This document shows, piece by piece, positions 12,816 through 24,530 of a stretch of DNA of 64,000 nucleotides (its first letter is position 1; the number at the start of each line of letters is the position of its first letter). The DNA is taken from contig NBAY01000013.1 of the NCBI GenBank assembly GCA_002794775.1, positions 62,001 through 126,000 of the forward strand. The letters are read 5' to 3'. The notes below the pieces were generated by a model, which saw only the letters and a program-made list of their open reading frames with translations, was not told where the DNA came from and ran no database searches. This DNA is from Porodaedalea pini (taxonomy: Eukaryota > Basidiomycota > Agaricomycetes > Hymenochaetales > Hymenochaetaceae). A program made the translations under genes and the position numbers.

Positions 12816-13017
12816 GAATTTATGTGCTTATTCTTACCTTAGCAGTCATGATTTTGTTATTATATTAATATGGTATTATTCTTGCCGAAGCGGGAATCGA
12901 AAGTAAACAAAACGTGAACACGTGAAGTCGCCGGTGCGGATCTTCAAGAGCACCGCTTTTCACTCTTTGTCCTTGAACACCCTCGTCCTAATTACAGCCT
13001 TGTATTGTTGTTCATCA

Positions 13018-16000
13018 ATGCCTACTGTGTTCTCCAATGAGTCAACAGCCTCTTCAAACCGAGCACAGGACGACCTGAACACTGACTACGTGGACGAAAG
13101 GTCCGTGAGTGCCTGCTCAGGCTGGACCGATCGAATGCTCACTGGGTGCAAATGACTGCAGCCACATCGAAGCTTTCGCGCATGCACTCACCGCGGAGTA
13201 TTTCGTAGACACCGACTACCTTGACACCCCTCGCCACTCGCCGAGCACGCTCAGCATCGCCAGCGGCCAACAGTATCCACTAAACTCTCCTCATTCGAAT
13301 TCGCATTTCTCGCAGGGACAGGCGAATGGAGGCAGGACCCCACGTATACGCAAGGTTTCCGCATTGTCCGATTTTGCACCAGTGAATCTTCGCGTGAGGA
13401 GACGGAAAAGGGGGCCGAAGCTCCATGAGAAGCGACAGGAATGGCTGTTTGTCCTCGTCCGATGGCCGTTGCTGGTTCGTATGCCATCCGACTTACTTCA
13501 CGCCCAGCTTGCTTATTCCCCGCATTTACGAACACAGATGTTTATTTTTCTGTTTATTTTCTTTGAGTTTGGAATGTACGTGGCAGTACGGCAGTGTGTG
13601 AATGCGAAAGAGTGGTTCACAGCATGTACGTGTCTCCCTATTTGACTACACTCATATATGACTTAGTGACGCGTACGACAGGGAGAGGCCGTAAAGGTCA
13701 GCTTCGCAAGAAGCTTCGTGCAGCAACTACGTATGAGGAATGGAAGCAAACTGCGCTGGAGTTAGACAAATATTTGGGATTCAACGAGTGGAAACGAATC
13801 GACGAGGATCCGTACTATGACTGGCGGCTCGTTAGAAAGGTGCTGAAGTCCCTTCGAAATCTGAGAAGGAGCGACGATGCACGTGGAGTGCTTGGTGTCT
13901 TAGAGACTTGTCTTCGGACGAACTTCGCCGGTGTGGAGAGTGCACGGTGAGTTTCGATATGTATCGCATATTGAATGAGGCCGTAATCACTTACTTACAA
14001 TGTATAGGCTCTATAGCGAGGCATGGCACACTCTTGTTCATGCCAATTCTTATGCTAACTGCACCTCAGACATTTTATGCAACAAAAGACTTGATTGAAG
14101 GTAAACTCGTCCATATCTATCGTTTCTCATTCTCATACCATTGATTTCGTCCTTACCTTAGCGTATATAACCGAAGTGGAGAAAGCCCTCACTTACATTC
14201 GCGAGACTCCCGTTTTGTCAAGCGAAGAAAAACGCCGTTTCTTCAAGACTGCCAATATGAACCTTGGTATCTCCGCTCTCTGCCTCTCGGGTGGGGCAAC
14301 GTTTGGATACTGTAAGTTCTGCAGTCAACGGTTACGTAAGCCTGGGCTCAAAGATATTGTGCTAGATCACTTCGGAGTCATCAAAGCCTTCGTACAGGCA
14401 GACCTTCTTCCGCGGGTGATTACTGGAACTTCAGCGGGTGGATTGGTTGCTGCATTGGCGGCGACGCGGACAGACGCCGAGTTAAAGGCAATTCTCATCC
14501 CAGAATTAGCTGACAGGATCTCAGCCTGTGAAGAGCCGTTCAGTCAGTGGTTCATGAGGTTTTGGAGAACAGGAGCGAGATTCGACAGTGTCGACTGGGC
14601 ACGGAAGGTGACTATTTGCGCATTTCAGGGAAGATGTTGACTTAGATATAAAAATAGGCTTGTTTTTTTACAAGGGGTTCGCTTACATTTCGTGAGGCTT
14701 ATCAGAAAACGGGCCGCATCTTGAATGTTTCCGTCATCCCCGCTGACCGGCACAGCCCGACTAAGCTTCTGAACTACCTGACTGCCCCTGACACGGTGAT
14801 ATGGAGTGCTCTCATTGTGAGTTCGATCATTCATTGTTTCGGATGCAGGTAAGATAATTTCATTGCAACCAGGCCTCTGCTGCAGTTCCCGGAATTCTCA
14901 ATCCTGTTGTACTCATGCAAAAGACGAAGGAAGGTAACCTTATTCCTTGGAACTGGGGATCGAAATTCAAAGACGGCTCGCTGCGGGTTGATATCCCGCT
15001 ACAGTCGTTAAATCATTATTTCAATGGTATTTATTTATTCCGTTAGCGAACGTCTGCGTGCGTCTGGCTGAATCTACACAATAGTCACACATACCGTCGT
15101 ATCTCAAGTAAACCCGCATGTTCACCTTTTCTTTTTTGCTCCCCGGGGTTCTGCAGGGAAGCCAGTTGCTCATAGGAAAGGAAAGGGTGTGTCATTTACG
15201 TCTCTGAGTGGCTGTTTGAACAAATTTAACTAAGTTTCTTTAGGTTGGAGAGGGAATTTCCTGCTATCGGCTGCTGAACAATGGCTGAAGCTCGAGCTTA
15301 CGAAGAACTTCAAGGTCATTCGCGACTTAGACTTGCTTCCTCAGCTCCTAGGCCAGGATTGGTCGAGTGTCTTCTTGCAAAGGTTTGATGGCACAGTAAC
15401 GTAAGCGAAATTTTATTATAACAAAGGAATTTTTGCTGACAATATCTATAGAATCTGGCCCAGGACCCGCTTTTGGGTAAGCTGCCATTCAACGAGAATG
15501 CTTGTAACATTTGATACTGATGGCGTTTGCAGGATTGGATAAACATCCTCACTGACCCTTCAAGAACAGAATTGGAAAGGATGATGAAGGTTGGTGAGGC
15601 CGTGACTTGGCCAAAAGTGAGTTCGTCGTTCATTCGTAATAGGAAGGGTACTAATAACAATATGTCTCACAGCTGCACATGATTGAGAACCGGCTGCGTC
15701 TTGAACGGGAGGTTTTTCGAGGGCGCCGAGCAGTGCGAAGGACGGTATTCCCCCGCGAGCCAGTTCCAGCTACGGATCTTGACACGGGGAATATGCCTGA
15801 TTTAAGCATGAGTACCGCTGCATCTCCCGACAAGGAGCGTGGCGAGGCTGCTTGGTCGATGGACACCGACACGGATACGCCGCTTAGGTACGATGGCAGG
15901 AACGGAAAGCTGCGCTTATGGCCCACGATGCGAGACCAGCAGGCATCCGGAAGCTCGACGCCTGTCGAGTTGAAGGGCAGTCAAGATCCGCTGCGCTCAC

Positions 16001-16488
16001 CAGCGCGTCGGAGGCGCTGGACGTCCCAATTGCTTGAAAATGGCGAGCAAGATCCAGGAGCTGCCCAGACTCAGCAGGATTACGGTTTTGGCACACCTGA
16101 TCCTCTGCCTGTTGCCTCCCCTGGCATCGCATCTCCATCCTCAGAGAATCAGGGCCTCATGCATTTTGCACACCTCCCTTCTGGGGTCTTGCGCTCCCTA
16201 CGAGAACGGTCATTTGGGCGGCTAACTTCTCCGTTCAAGTCTCCGCGTGGCAAAGGAAAAGAAAATGAGAACCAATTGCAGCAGCAGCAGGTGGACATGA
16301 CTTGGAGTAGCGACAGTTCGGAGCTTGACGAGGAACTTGATGTGCCCGAGGGCGATTTTCGCTATGATGACGAATTTCAAGGGCCCGTTTTATCCTCTAG
16401 TCGCGAATTGTAAGCACCCTCATTTTTGTTGTACATGACGTGGATACTGAAATGTCTGGCGCGCAGATCACCGGATCTCAAGGGTTAA
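13018..16488 (+). CDS. patatin-domain triacylglycerol lipase (Tgl3/4/5-like)
   Basis: Lipid-droplet-type acylhydrolase with a Ser-Asp dyad. After a Ser-rich N-terminus comes a hydrophobic segment (MFIFLFIFFEFGMYVAV) that may anchor it, then the conserved region before the patatin fold. The patatin domain shows the oxyanion loop SGGATFGYYHFG (formed across an intron at 14,311-14,362), the nucleophile motif GTSAG (about 14,427) and the catalytic Asp in FKDGSLRVD (about 14,970). A C-terminal Ser/Pro-rich tail follows. The last intron (about 16,410-16,466) turns an apparent stop into a tail ending LSPDLKG*. For the start I prefer 13,018 with an intron at 13,101-13,161, which gives DE-S-HIEAFAHAL; an unspliced start at 13,109 is the alternative. 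Confidence 0.88.
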
Positions 16489-16644
16489 TAACGTTCGGAG
16501 ATTCCTTGCTTTCCTTGCAATCTTCGCAGTTGCATACCTCGCCCAAAGTCTCTCGCACATGGCACTTTGTGTAACTTAGTTGTACAATTTAATAACAATC
16601 CGGATATTTTGCCAACATCTTGGCTTCATTTGCCACCGAGAGCG

Positions 16645-17854
16645 TTACAGAGAAGTCCCGGAGCAGTATCTCAGAAGTCTGTCCATCTTATGCGACGCAC
16701 TTGAAGCGTAGCCACCCTATAATGCAATGAAAGCTTTGAGTAACGTTGAAATAAGTAGTCGGAAATAGATATGTTTGAACATACACCTCCAAACAGCAAA
16801 GCGTGATTGAGATAATGAAAGAGCTCGTACAGATCTACGCGGAGCTCGTATTTGTCGACAGGTTCTGACCTCGGAAGAAGTTCGTGGTATTTCTCGAAGA
16901 AAGCAGGAGAGAAACCGCCGAAGATACGAGCGATGGCAAGGCTTTACCCGACGGAACAGACGAGGTGAGAGGTAAGTCAGGAACAGGATGGTGGAGAGAT
17001 AATACCTACTCTGCTTCGTTATGTCCGTAGAAAGAAGAGGGATCATACACGACGGGCTCATTTGAAGTTGCGTCTACACCTGTGTTGCCGCTCTTTGCAA
17101 CATGTCAACTACATCTGCAATCAATCATCTCATATTTCAAACACTGACCCAGAGGTCGCCGTGAAGCAAAACAGGGTCGATTTTCAATGGACCAAGCAAA
17201 TAGGGAATGACACTGGTTTATATATTTTAAGCCCAATACGCGATATTTCGAAAGCACATATGACGACCTACGTCTTCCGCACTTCCTTTACTTTTTCGCA
17301 GAGCGACTTGTTCCCACTCCGCTTCTCCAAGCCTTCTTGCAGTCCACCAATCAACGCGTCATAGCACTCCTCCCAGGTCTCGCAAAAATCGAGCATGCGT
17401 ACAACCTCAGCCTACGGTGATGCACACTAATCATTGATGCAACACGCACTTGATACCACCCATTCTCGAGTCTCGTGGCTCCGCAGAACGTAGGAACTGC
17501 AAATCCAAAGCCTTTCTCGCTTTTATATGCATGGAGCTCGGTTGCGAGTCGAGTCGCAAGACGCTTCATCGACGCGCTGTCATGGCGCGTGATGTCGAGA
17601 TAGTCGGAGATGAGAAAGGGAGAGCCACTGTCATCCACTCCAGAATGTAGGACTCTAGGTGCAAGTCCAGGGGCGGCACGCCCGATGTGCTTGAGTGATT
17701 CTGCTTCGCCGAGGTATTGCGCCTGCTCAGAGAGGCGGCCTGCCTTTGCATAATAGCGCTGGCCTGAGGATGATGTAACTACAGGTAGGGAGAATGAGAA
17801 TTCTGCGTCTGGTTCTGTCTCAGAGAGTTTTTGGCGGAGAATATCTGCTACCAT
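16645..17854 (-). CDS. fructosamine-3-kinase/ketosamine-3-kinase family protein
   Basis: Protein-repair-type kinase family that phosphorylates sugar adducts on lysines. Starts MVADILRQKL at 17,854. Visible in order: SSSGQRYYAKAG (the ATP-site lysine region), GEAESLKHIG.AAPGLAPRV, FLISDYLDI, then the catalytic loop VLLHGDLWSGNTG split by an intron, then VVYDPSSFYGHNEAELAIAR (metal-binding DPS), GGFSPAFFEKYHELLPRSEP, YELRVDLYELFHYLNH, and the tail GYASSASHKMDRLLRYCSG to a TAA at 16,645-16,647. Six exons; the splices restore every family motif in frame. The length is typical. Bacterial and fungal members may act on substrates other than fructosamine, so the substrate is not certain. Confidence 0.92.
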
Positions 17855-18070
17855 TGTGAAGCTAGTATATATGCGGTCGATACGCTTCGAAGGAAGAGGT
17901 TTTGAGCAGAGTTAGAGTCTTAGCCTACAAGCACAGAAGGGACGCCAAAGTCACGGCGATCACGGCGATCACGTCCTTAGTTAAGTGCTCGGGAAGGCCC
18001 GAAATACAGCCATCCGAAGCTAGACTCGACGCGTACTTGCTCTGAGCCATCGACTCCGACCGCGACCACA
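17855..18070. promoter_or_regulatory. shared divergent promoter, FN3K-like (-) and PUB-domain gene (+)
   Basis: 216 bases between opposite start codons. Contains a tandem GGCGATCAC duplication near 17,956-17,972. No other element recognised. Confidence 0.45.
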
Positions 18071-19070
18071 ATGTCATCTCCACAAGAAACACATACGCAA
18101 CTGCGAGAGGAACTTCTTCTTGCTGCAGAGCAACGTGCCCACCAAGATCCACCAGCTCTGAACATCAAGCAACTCGCGCATATACATGAAATGAAGCAGC
18201 AATTCCGACGCCTGATCGACCCAGGCATCATGCGGCCCAATAACAAAGAGAATGCATTGGTGGCGTTGAAAGTAGATATATAACTTTGTGGGTATGCACT
18301 CTTGGAGTCCCGACTTATACGTTACTAGACTTTAGCAATGCTGTCCGACAACCTCCTCCGGGAGCCTGAGAACACCAAATTCCAAAGTTTCAAGCCTACG
18401 AACGATGCTATTCGGAAGCGATTGGTAGATGCCAAGGGAGCTCTGGAGTATGCAGTGGCTGTCAGTCATCCTCTCAATTATTGTTAGTAAATCTCTTCTG
18501 AGACCGTACTTTCATGGTCGCTCTCCAGCTCGGCTTCCACCTGAAAGTTCGTTTCCGGTCTCTGCTAAACAGCCTCAGGTATCGCTACTAATTACACAGC
18601 GTGCTCAAGGTAGAGCAGTTTCAGCCTGCATATGTGTTCAATAACCGTCACCTTGAGGACCTCCAGATCGGCAACGAGATCTTGAAGGAAACCCTGGATC
18701 GCGAAGCTGAGAAACTGGAAAAGGCCTCGCATTCGAAGCTCTCAGACAAAGAGCTGCGGGAAATCGCTCGTCGCAAAGTGTGTATTTAGAGCGGCCAACC
18801 CTATTTATGCACTTTCTGAAAGGGGATCATGTTATGCAGGTCCAGCTCAACTTCCATGAAGATCGGTTGGAGAAGCAGCTGAAGGACAGGCGAGAAGCTG
18901 AACTTCGAGCCGCCCGGGATGCTGCAGGCGCCTCAACTTCTGCTGCACCAGCGAGCCCCACCGTCTCGACTATCCCTCCAGGAGGAATGACATTGAGTGG
19001 GCAAGTCGAGCCTCATGCTGAAGGACCACTACAGAGAATGCCATATGAAGATGACGAGGATGAGGAATAA
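18071..19070 (+). CDS. PUB/PUG-domain protein
   Basis: Starts MSSPQETHTQLREELLLAAE at 18,071. The PUB domain follows an exon boundary near 18,330: LAMLSDNLLREPENTKFQSF, KPTNDAIRKRLVDAKGALEY and AVALGFH, the usual helix-rich pattern in which N-x-x-x-x-P and F-R/K residues contact the p97/Cdc48 C-terminal tail. A long charged helical part follows (KETLDREAEKLEKASHSK...REIARRK; EDRLEKQLKDRREAELRAAR), then an Ala/Pro-rich segment and an acidic end (MPYEDDEDEE*). PUB proteins link Cdc48/p97 to ubiquitin handling; binding here is inferred from family only. The exon at 18,262-18,333 is bridged by an intron. Converges on the YP-repeat gene 222 bases downstream. Confidence 0.82.
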
Positions 19071-19292
19071 TGCGATTTATCTCACTTGTATATTGCATCA
19101 CCATCAAGCGCCTGTTACTGTCAATTTTCATCGCTGTCTTTTGCATTGGTGTAGCCCTGTATTACCATGAAACGCTTTTAAACATTATAACAAAAGTCAA
19201 CCGTAGATTCTGAGACCGGACAATACATTATGAGACAGAGTAGTATCCAATGTACATATACAATATCAACAGCACGCAACGCAGGAAATAGC

Positions 19293-22200
19293 TCAGCGGA
19301 AGGGAAACTTAGTCTTATCGAGTTTCGCGACAGGCCGGCTAACAGCAGACGTAGGTCGTCCGCTGGGAATTTTCGAAGACGGTGGAAGAGGCGGCATGGG
19401 AAAATCCGAAAAGTCGTTCATCGTCACGCGTGAGGCATCAGCTATTTGTGGTGCAGGCTTTGAGCCTGGTACGACGGCTCAGTATCGTGAAACAAGTGAT
19501 AGGAAAAGAGTAAAGAATGCTAACCAGGTGCACGCCAGTGCCTTGCCTTCTCGAGCACGATGCTATCTCGCCGCGGCGGCTTTCGTTCAGCAACTTGACT
19601 GAGTCGTTGGGGACCGACGCGGCTCCCTGCGCTCTCCTCACGCACAGATGGCAACTGCCTCAAAGAGCGGGTACGCGCTACACCAGTGTTGCCAGACGTT
19701 CCAAGCGATGACGACATCGTCGCTTGCCCGAGGGAGAACGACCGCCGGATGTCTGAAGGTCGCAAGGGTATGCCGGACTGCCTGGTACTCTTGGGCAGGT
19801 TCACATCGTCTACGTCCTGTGGTACGTCTGCAAAGCTCACAGACGCACGAAAGCGCGGGAATTCTTTCTTAGGCCGCGCGAAAACGAGCTCGACGAGCTC
19901 TTTGTGTGTTCGTCGTGGTCGCCGACGCATAGCATGTGAAGATACAGAAATGCGAGGCACAGCCGTAACACGGGGCACAGTTCGGTTATTTTGTGATAGC
20001 GCAAAGTCGACCAATTCCCGATGAGTCTTGCGCGCACGGTGACGGAGTATTCGAGTCTGCATCACCGGATGTATGGACGGGTAAAGCTCGAAATTGGGGT
20101 ACACAGCAGGATCTTTAAAAAAAGAAAAAGAAAAGAAAAAAGAAAAAAGTTAGTTGAGTTCTATGATTGATATTGAAGGAGAGAAGAGCCACAGATGTCG
20201 AGAGCCGGGTACTTCGCTTCCAGCCTGGTTGACAAATTACTCGTCAGAGGTTCTAAGTCGGAGACAAAACCTGTTTTGTAGATGTCGAGGAAAGGATAGA
20301 CGGGAGGATCTAGTACAATAAGAAGTCAGCAGCGAAGTTGAAATGATCAACCAGCACATACAGATATCGAACACCGGATAATTTGCATCTAGCACGACTC
20401 GAGGGGCTTCGCGCCAATACTCTGGAGTCGAAGGTCTGCCTGAACGGTAGATGTCGAAGTACGGATAAACGGCAGGATCTGAAGAGTGTTCATTCGATTT
20501 TCAAGGGAGTAATCATGATCTTAACATACAGATGTCAAGGTTAGGGTACCGCGCCCCACAGACGGTTGAGACGTTCTTTTCAAACAGAGGTGAAGGGAGC
20601 GAAGGATATACGCATAAACGAGGATAGACAGGAGGGTCTAATATGGGATGTATGCTGGTCAGTCATCACGCAGGACAGAAGAGATATGAAAACCTACAGA
20701 TCTCTAAATAAGGATATGCACTTTTTAAGGTCACTGTTATTAATGGCTTCGCATTTGTCGGTTGCTTTGATCCTTTCTGCTCATTGCTGTGAACGGTCGG
20801 GTAGAGGTCAAAGGAAGGATATACCGCGGGATCTAAAGAAAATGAGACATTAAATACATTGAAGTATTAAGCGGCTTACATATATTGAAGTGTGGATATC
20901 TTGCAGGTAGCTTGACGTCAATTTCTTTAAAGTTGCCTTGCTCCACGGCAACGCGAGGATAGATATCCTTAAGACTCGCGGGATACGCAGCAGGATCTGA
21001 ATGAACTATTGAGAACGTTGCGACAGGAGAATCTAATAATGCACTCACAAATGTCGAAGAAGGGGTAGGAGCATTCCAGTTTTACTGAGACAGTCTGCCG
21101 CCTGCTAGACATGAGAGAATCCTTGGTAATTCCTTGAGTTCCACGAGACGCCCCTCCTTCAGAACGCTTCCCTGAGATCACATTTCCCGGATAAATGACA
21201 AGGTGAGGATAGACCGGCAAATCTATATGAGTTCAGTCACTGCGTTGTAGAAAACAGTGTGAAAATTGCGGACATATTTCAAACGAGGGATATAACGCAT
21301 ATAATTTCGCCGACAGCAATTCCCGCTGGTCCTTTTGTGCCTCGACGACGTGTCCAGGATAGATTTCGAAGCAAGGGTAGATGGCAGTATCTAGTTCGCC
21401 CATTTTATTCAGTGAACGATAGAGCAAGGAGATCTAAATTACTTACATATGCTGAAAACCGGATATCTAGACTCAAGCTTGACGCTAACCTCCTTAGTCG
21501 TTCCGCTTGCAAGAGGCTTCGTGGGATACAGGTCGAAGTACGGATAGACGGCCGGGTCTAAATGCCATCCACTAGTAAAGTTCAATTCCTTATCTTATCC
21601 AAAGCGGAAACTTACAAAGGTTGATCGAAGGATACGTCAACTCTAGTCGGGTGTTCACCGGACGAATAACATTTTTAACGGACGCGTTGGTAGGGCCACA
21701 CATGGTTCCACGGCGAAGCCTTGCACGACTGCACTACCCCAGCATTGTGGGGTGAAGCTCGCTTCCGAGGCGGTCGCCTATCTCCAGTTGTGCTACGTAC
21801 GGACGATGTGGGATACAAGTCGAAGTGCGGGTACACGGCAGGATCTGGGACTATTTTCAGAAAAAAATGATATCCTCAGAGGTAGTGCGTACTTACAGAG
21901 ATGAATGCAAGGATAAGCCAACTCTAAATGGACTGAGATCGATTCTCGCGGATTCCTTTGAGCCTCAACGACATGACCAGGATAAATTTCAAAGCATGGA
22001 TAAACGGCTGTATCTGAGTGACCTCCCTTTTCAACAAAAGACGGAAGAGAAAAATCCCGGTTACTTACAGATACTGAAAATTGGATATCTAGATTCAAGC
22101 TTTATGTCGACTTCTCGAGTCGTTCCGCTCGCGAGAGGCGTCAAGGGGTACAGATCAAAGTACGGATAGACAGCCGGGTCTAGAAGACATCGATTAGTGA

Positions 22201-24530
22201 AAGTGAATTACGAATCTCAGGCCGGAACTTACAGAGGTCGATCGAAGGGTAAACTGACTCTAGCCGGGTGTTAATTGCACGGACAACATCGTCGACTATT
22301 TTCTGGTAAGGCCATACATGGCTCCACGGCAAAGCCTTGCAAGGCTGCGGGACTCCAGAATTAAACGAGGAACTCGCTTCCAGGGCGGTTGCTTGTCTCT
22401 AGCAATTTTAGATGCAGACGAAGCGGGATATAAGTCGAAATGTGGGTACACGGCGGGATCTGGCACTATACTGAGAACGTTGATGCTTTCATATGTAACG
22501 TGTACTTACAGAGGTTGATACATGGATACGCCGACCCTAAATGGACAGAAACTGGCTGCTGCCAGTTAGCAGTCGAAGCTTGACGATACGGCCAGACAAA
22601 CCGCCAAGGACGAGAGATTTGAGCCACGTCTGCATCTTCGTCGAGTGATCGTTGAGGCTCTTCGTCGCACGCATCATACGATCGAATTATACGACCGTGG
22701 CCCAGTAGCGCACTCTCCTCGCCTTCATCATCAAAGAACATGTCTCCAACGCCCGGAGTGTGCACGTAGAATGGCGTAGCCGGACTTGCTGGCCAATCCA
22801 CAGGCGCACCCCAACTCGTCGCCGTACTGGGCGTCACGGGCCTGCTCTCGAGATGACGACGCGCGCAGCAAGGTCAACCGATGGTGCTCGGAAGATTGAT
22901 GCCGGGCTCTCCGGCCATTCGGAGGGTGCACCCCAGCTCGTCGCCGTGGACGGCGTGGGTGGCGAGTCCTCAAGCTGGCGCGCAGCGATGTCCGGGGACG
23001 GCAGGCGTGAGATGAGGCTTGCCAGCGGAGAGAAGACGTCATACTCAGGTGGACCGAATGACGTGCAGGTCGTTGGGGTCAGGCATACGGAGCCTTCAAG
23101 ACGTCCGTCGAGGTGCACAGACGGAGGCCGTTGCACGTCTGAGTAGTGCGAAGTAGGGACGTCGAAGTCTGCGGACAGCGGACCCGCGGATGAGATGCTC
23201 CAGGTGAAGTCGTCGAGGTTGAGCGGCTCCGGTCCCTCGGCAGCTGCGACCGCGAACGAGTCAATCAAAGGCTGGTTGTTTGGCATGTTCGCCGGGTCGA
23301 GTGCAGTCTGCCCTGTGGAGGTTACAAAGGGCGACTTTGCAAAGGAAGACGAAGCGCGCCAGCTCTGCACTTTCTTCTCGACGCGCTGGATTGCTGTTTG
23401 CGGCTCGTCTTCATCGACTGCGACCGGCACCGCAATCGGCGTCTGCGCGACGGGAGAGAGCACAAGATGCGGCTGCTCGGCGTCCGTCGGAGATAATGCA
23501 ATCCGCGAAGCGGGTCGGGAGATCGGCTTCAGCGTGGATACATCGACGCGATCTAGCAGGGAAAGCTTCCGCGGAACGTGCCGTACGACAGGCACTTTAC
23601 GTTGAATCGTGACAGAGATGTCGTCTGCGGTCGAATCCTCGACATGATCATACGTCGTCCGGCTCTCTTCGCGGCGGTGGTTGGCAGCGAGGGAAACGGG
23701 AGCGGAAGGGCCCAGATCGACTGCATTCTTGAGCGACGTCAACCACATGTCGAACCAGCGCGCCTTTCGCAAGTCAAGGTCGAATTCGATACGCCCGGCA
23801 ATTGGAAGTCCTCCCAGAGTGTTCATCGTCTGTCGCTCATCGAATGCGCTTCCCCAAAGGATCGACCATGACTCGTCCGATATGCGAGGTGTGAGCTGAA
23901 TACCGGCTTCCGCCATCTGAAGGAAAATGCAAATACCCGACGTGCTTGGAAAGGCGAACTCGCGGGCGATGGCAGATAGTTGGCCGGACAACTACATGTT
24001 TATAGGGGAAACGGGGAAATGAAACAAAGAGTTTGGTCAGCACCCGTTCCCATCCGCGTCGAGGAAGGACCGAAAGAAGAAGCACTTACACTTGGCAAAA
24101 GAGGCAAAAGGACACTGTGGGCAGTGCGGGCGGACGCATTCAGGAAGACACCATTTCCGTGTTCACGCGAGATTGCAGGCGGCGGTATGACCATCACGAG
24201 CCATCGCGTCGCTGAGCGTGGCGCGCGTAGATCACCGCGCAAAGATCCCGGATGCAAATATGCAAGATTTGAGGGTCGGCGAAATCGTCCATTTGGTGTT
24301 TGTGCGTCGTTTGCCGCAGACTGATAGTTCTCAGGTGTGTCTACCCTTGTATATGATGACGAGGCGGCAAAATCACCATACGAGCCCATGTCCCGAGACA
24401 CTATATTCATCGGGGGAAGCTGCAGCGAGTCGGCCGTGATGTCTGTGTCGGGAGGGCTGAGCGGATGGACTGGACGAGGGATGTCGAAGGGCGACGGCTT
24501 GTGAAAGGGAGCTCGAGTAAAGCGGGACAT
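19293..24530 (-). CDS. large unrecognised protein with tandem YP-motif repeats encoded by phase-1 exons
   Basis: Starts MSRFTRAPFHKPSPFDIPRP at 24,530; one intron near 24,000-24,110, then a conserved-looking segment (ESWSILWGSAFDERQTMNTL, IAGRIEFDLDLRKARWFDMW), a disordered region with a repeated TPSTATSWGAP..WP.SPA block, then about 13 repeat exons (20,112-22,510) and a basic C-terminus with two copies of an R..R.THRELV/THKELV motif. It ends KTKFPFR* at 19,293. No signal peptide or transmembrane segment is obvious; the N-terminal part may be a folded domain I do not know. Two places do not read through simply: near 22,857 the frame shifts between DLAARVVI and RPVTPSTATSW, and the repeat at 21,616-21,844 carries an apparent one-base insertion. 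So the copy may be damaged or spliced in ways I missed. Confidence 0.65.
20112..22510 (-). repeat. tandem repeated exons with Y-P motifs (about 13 units)
   Basis: Exons (high to low coordinate) start near 22,459, 22,179, 22,013, 21,844, 21,557, 21,390, 21,222, 20,996, 20,832, 20,637, 20,478, 20,309 and 20,112. Each begins by completing a Tyr codon split T|AT or T|AC, reads YP(A/P)VYPxFD(L/I)YP, has a variable middle, then (V)xLxxxYPxFxI, and ends on the first base of the next Tyr codon. All introns between them are therefore phase 1, about 50-80 bases long. Units differ mainly in their middles, so most duplications are old. Confidence 0.85.
21274..22459 (-). repeat. three-exon block duplicated in tandem (about 620 bases)
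   Basis: The exon trio starting at 22,459/22,179/22,013 matches the trio starting at 21,844/21,557/21,390, with offsets of 615, 622 and 623 bases. Shared unit-specific features: first exons with YPHFDLYP and PW.HVWPYQ; second with YPYFDLYP..PLASGTT.EV..KLESRYP.FSI; third with T.AIYPCFEIYPGHVVEAQ. The introns are duplicated too. Confidence 0.88.

Noticed and set aside
16717..17061. 114-codon minus-strand open frame
   Set aside because: It runs across introns of the FN3K-like gene in the wrong frame; the spliced frame matches family motifs.
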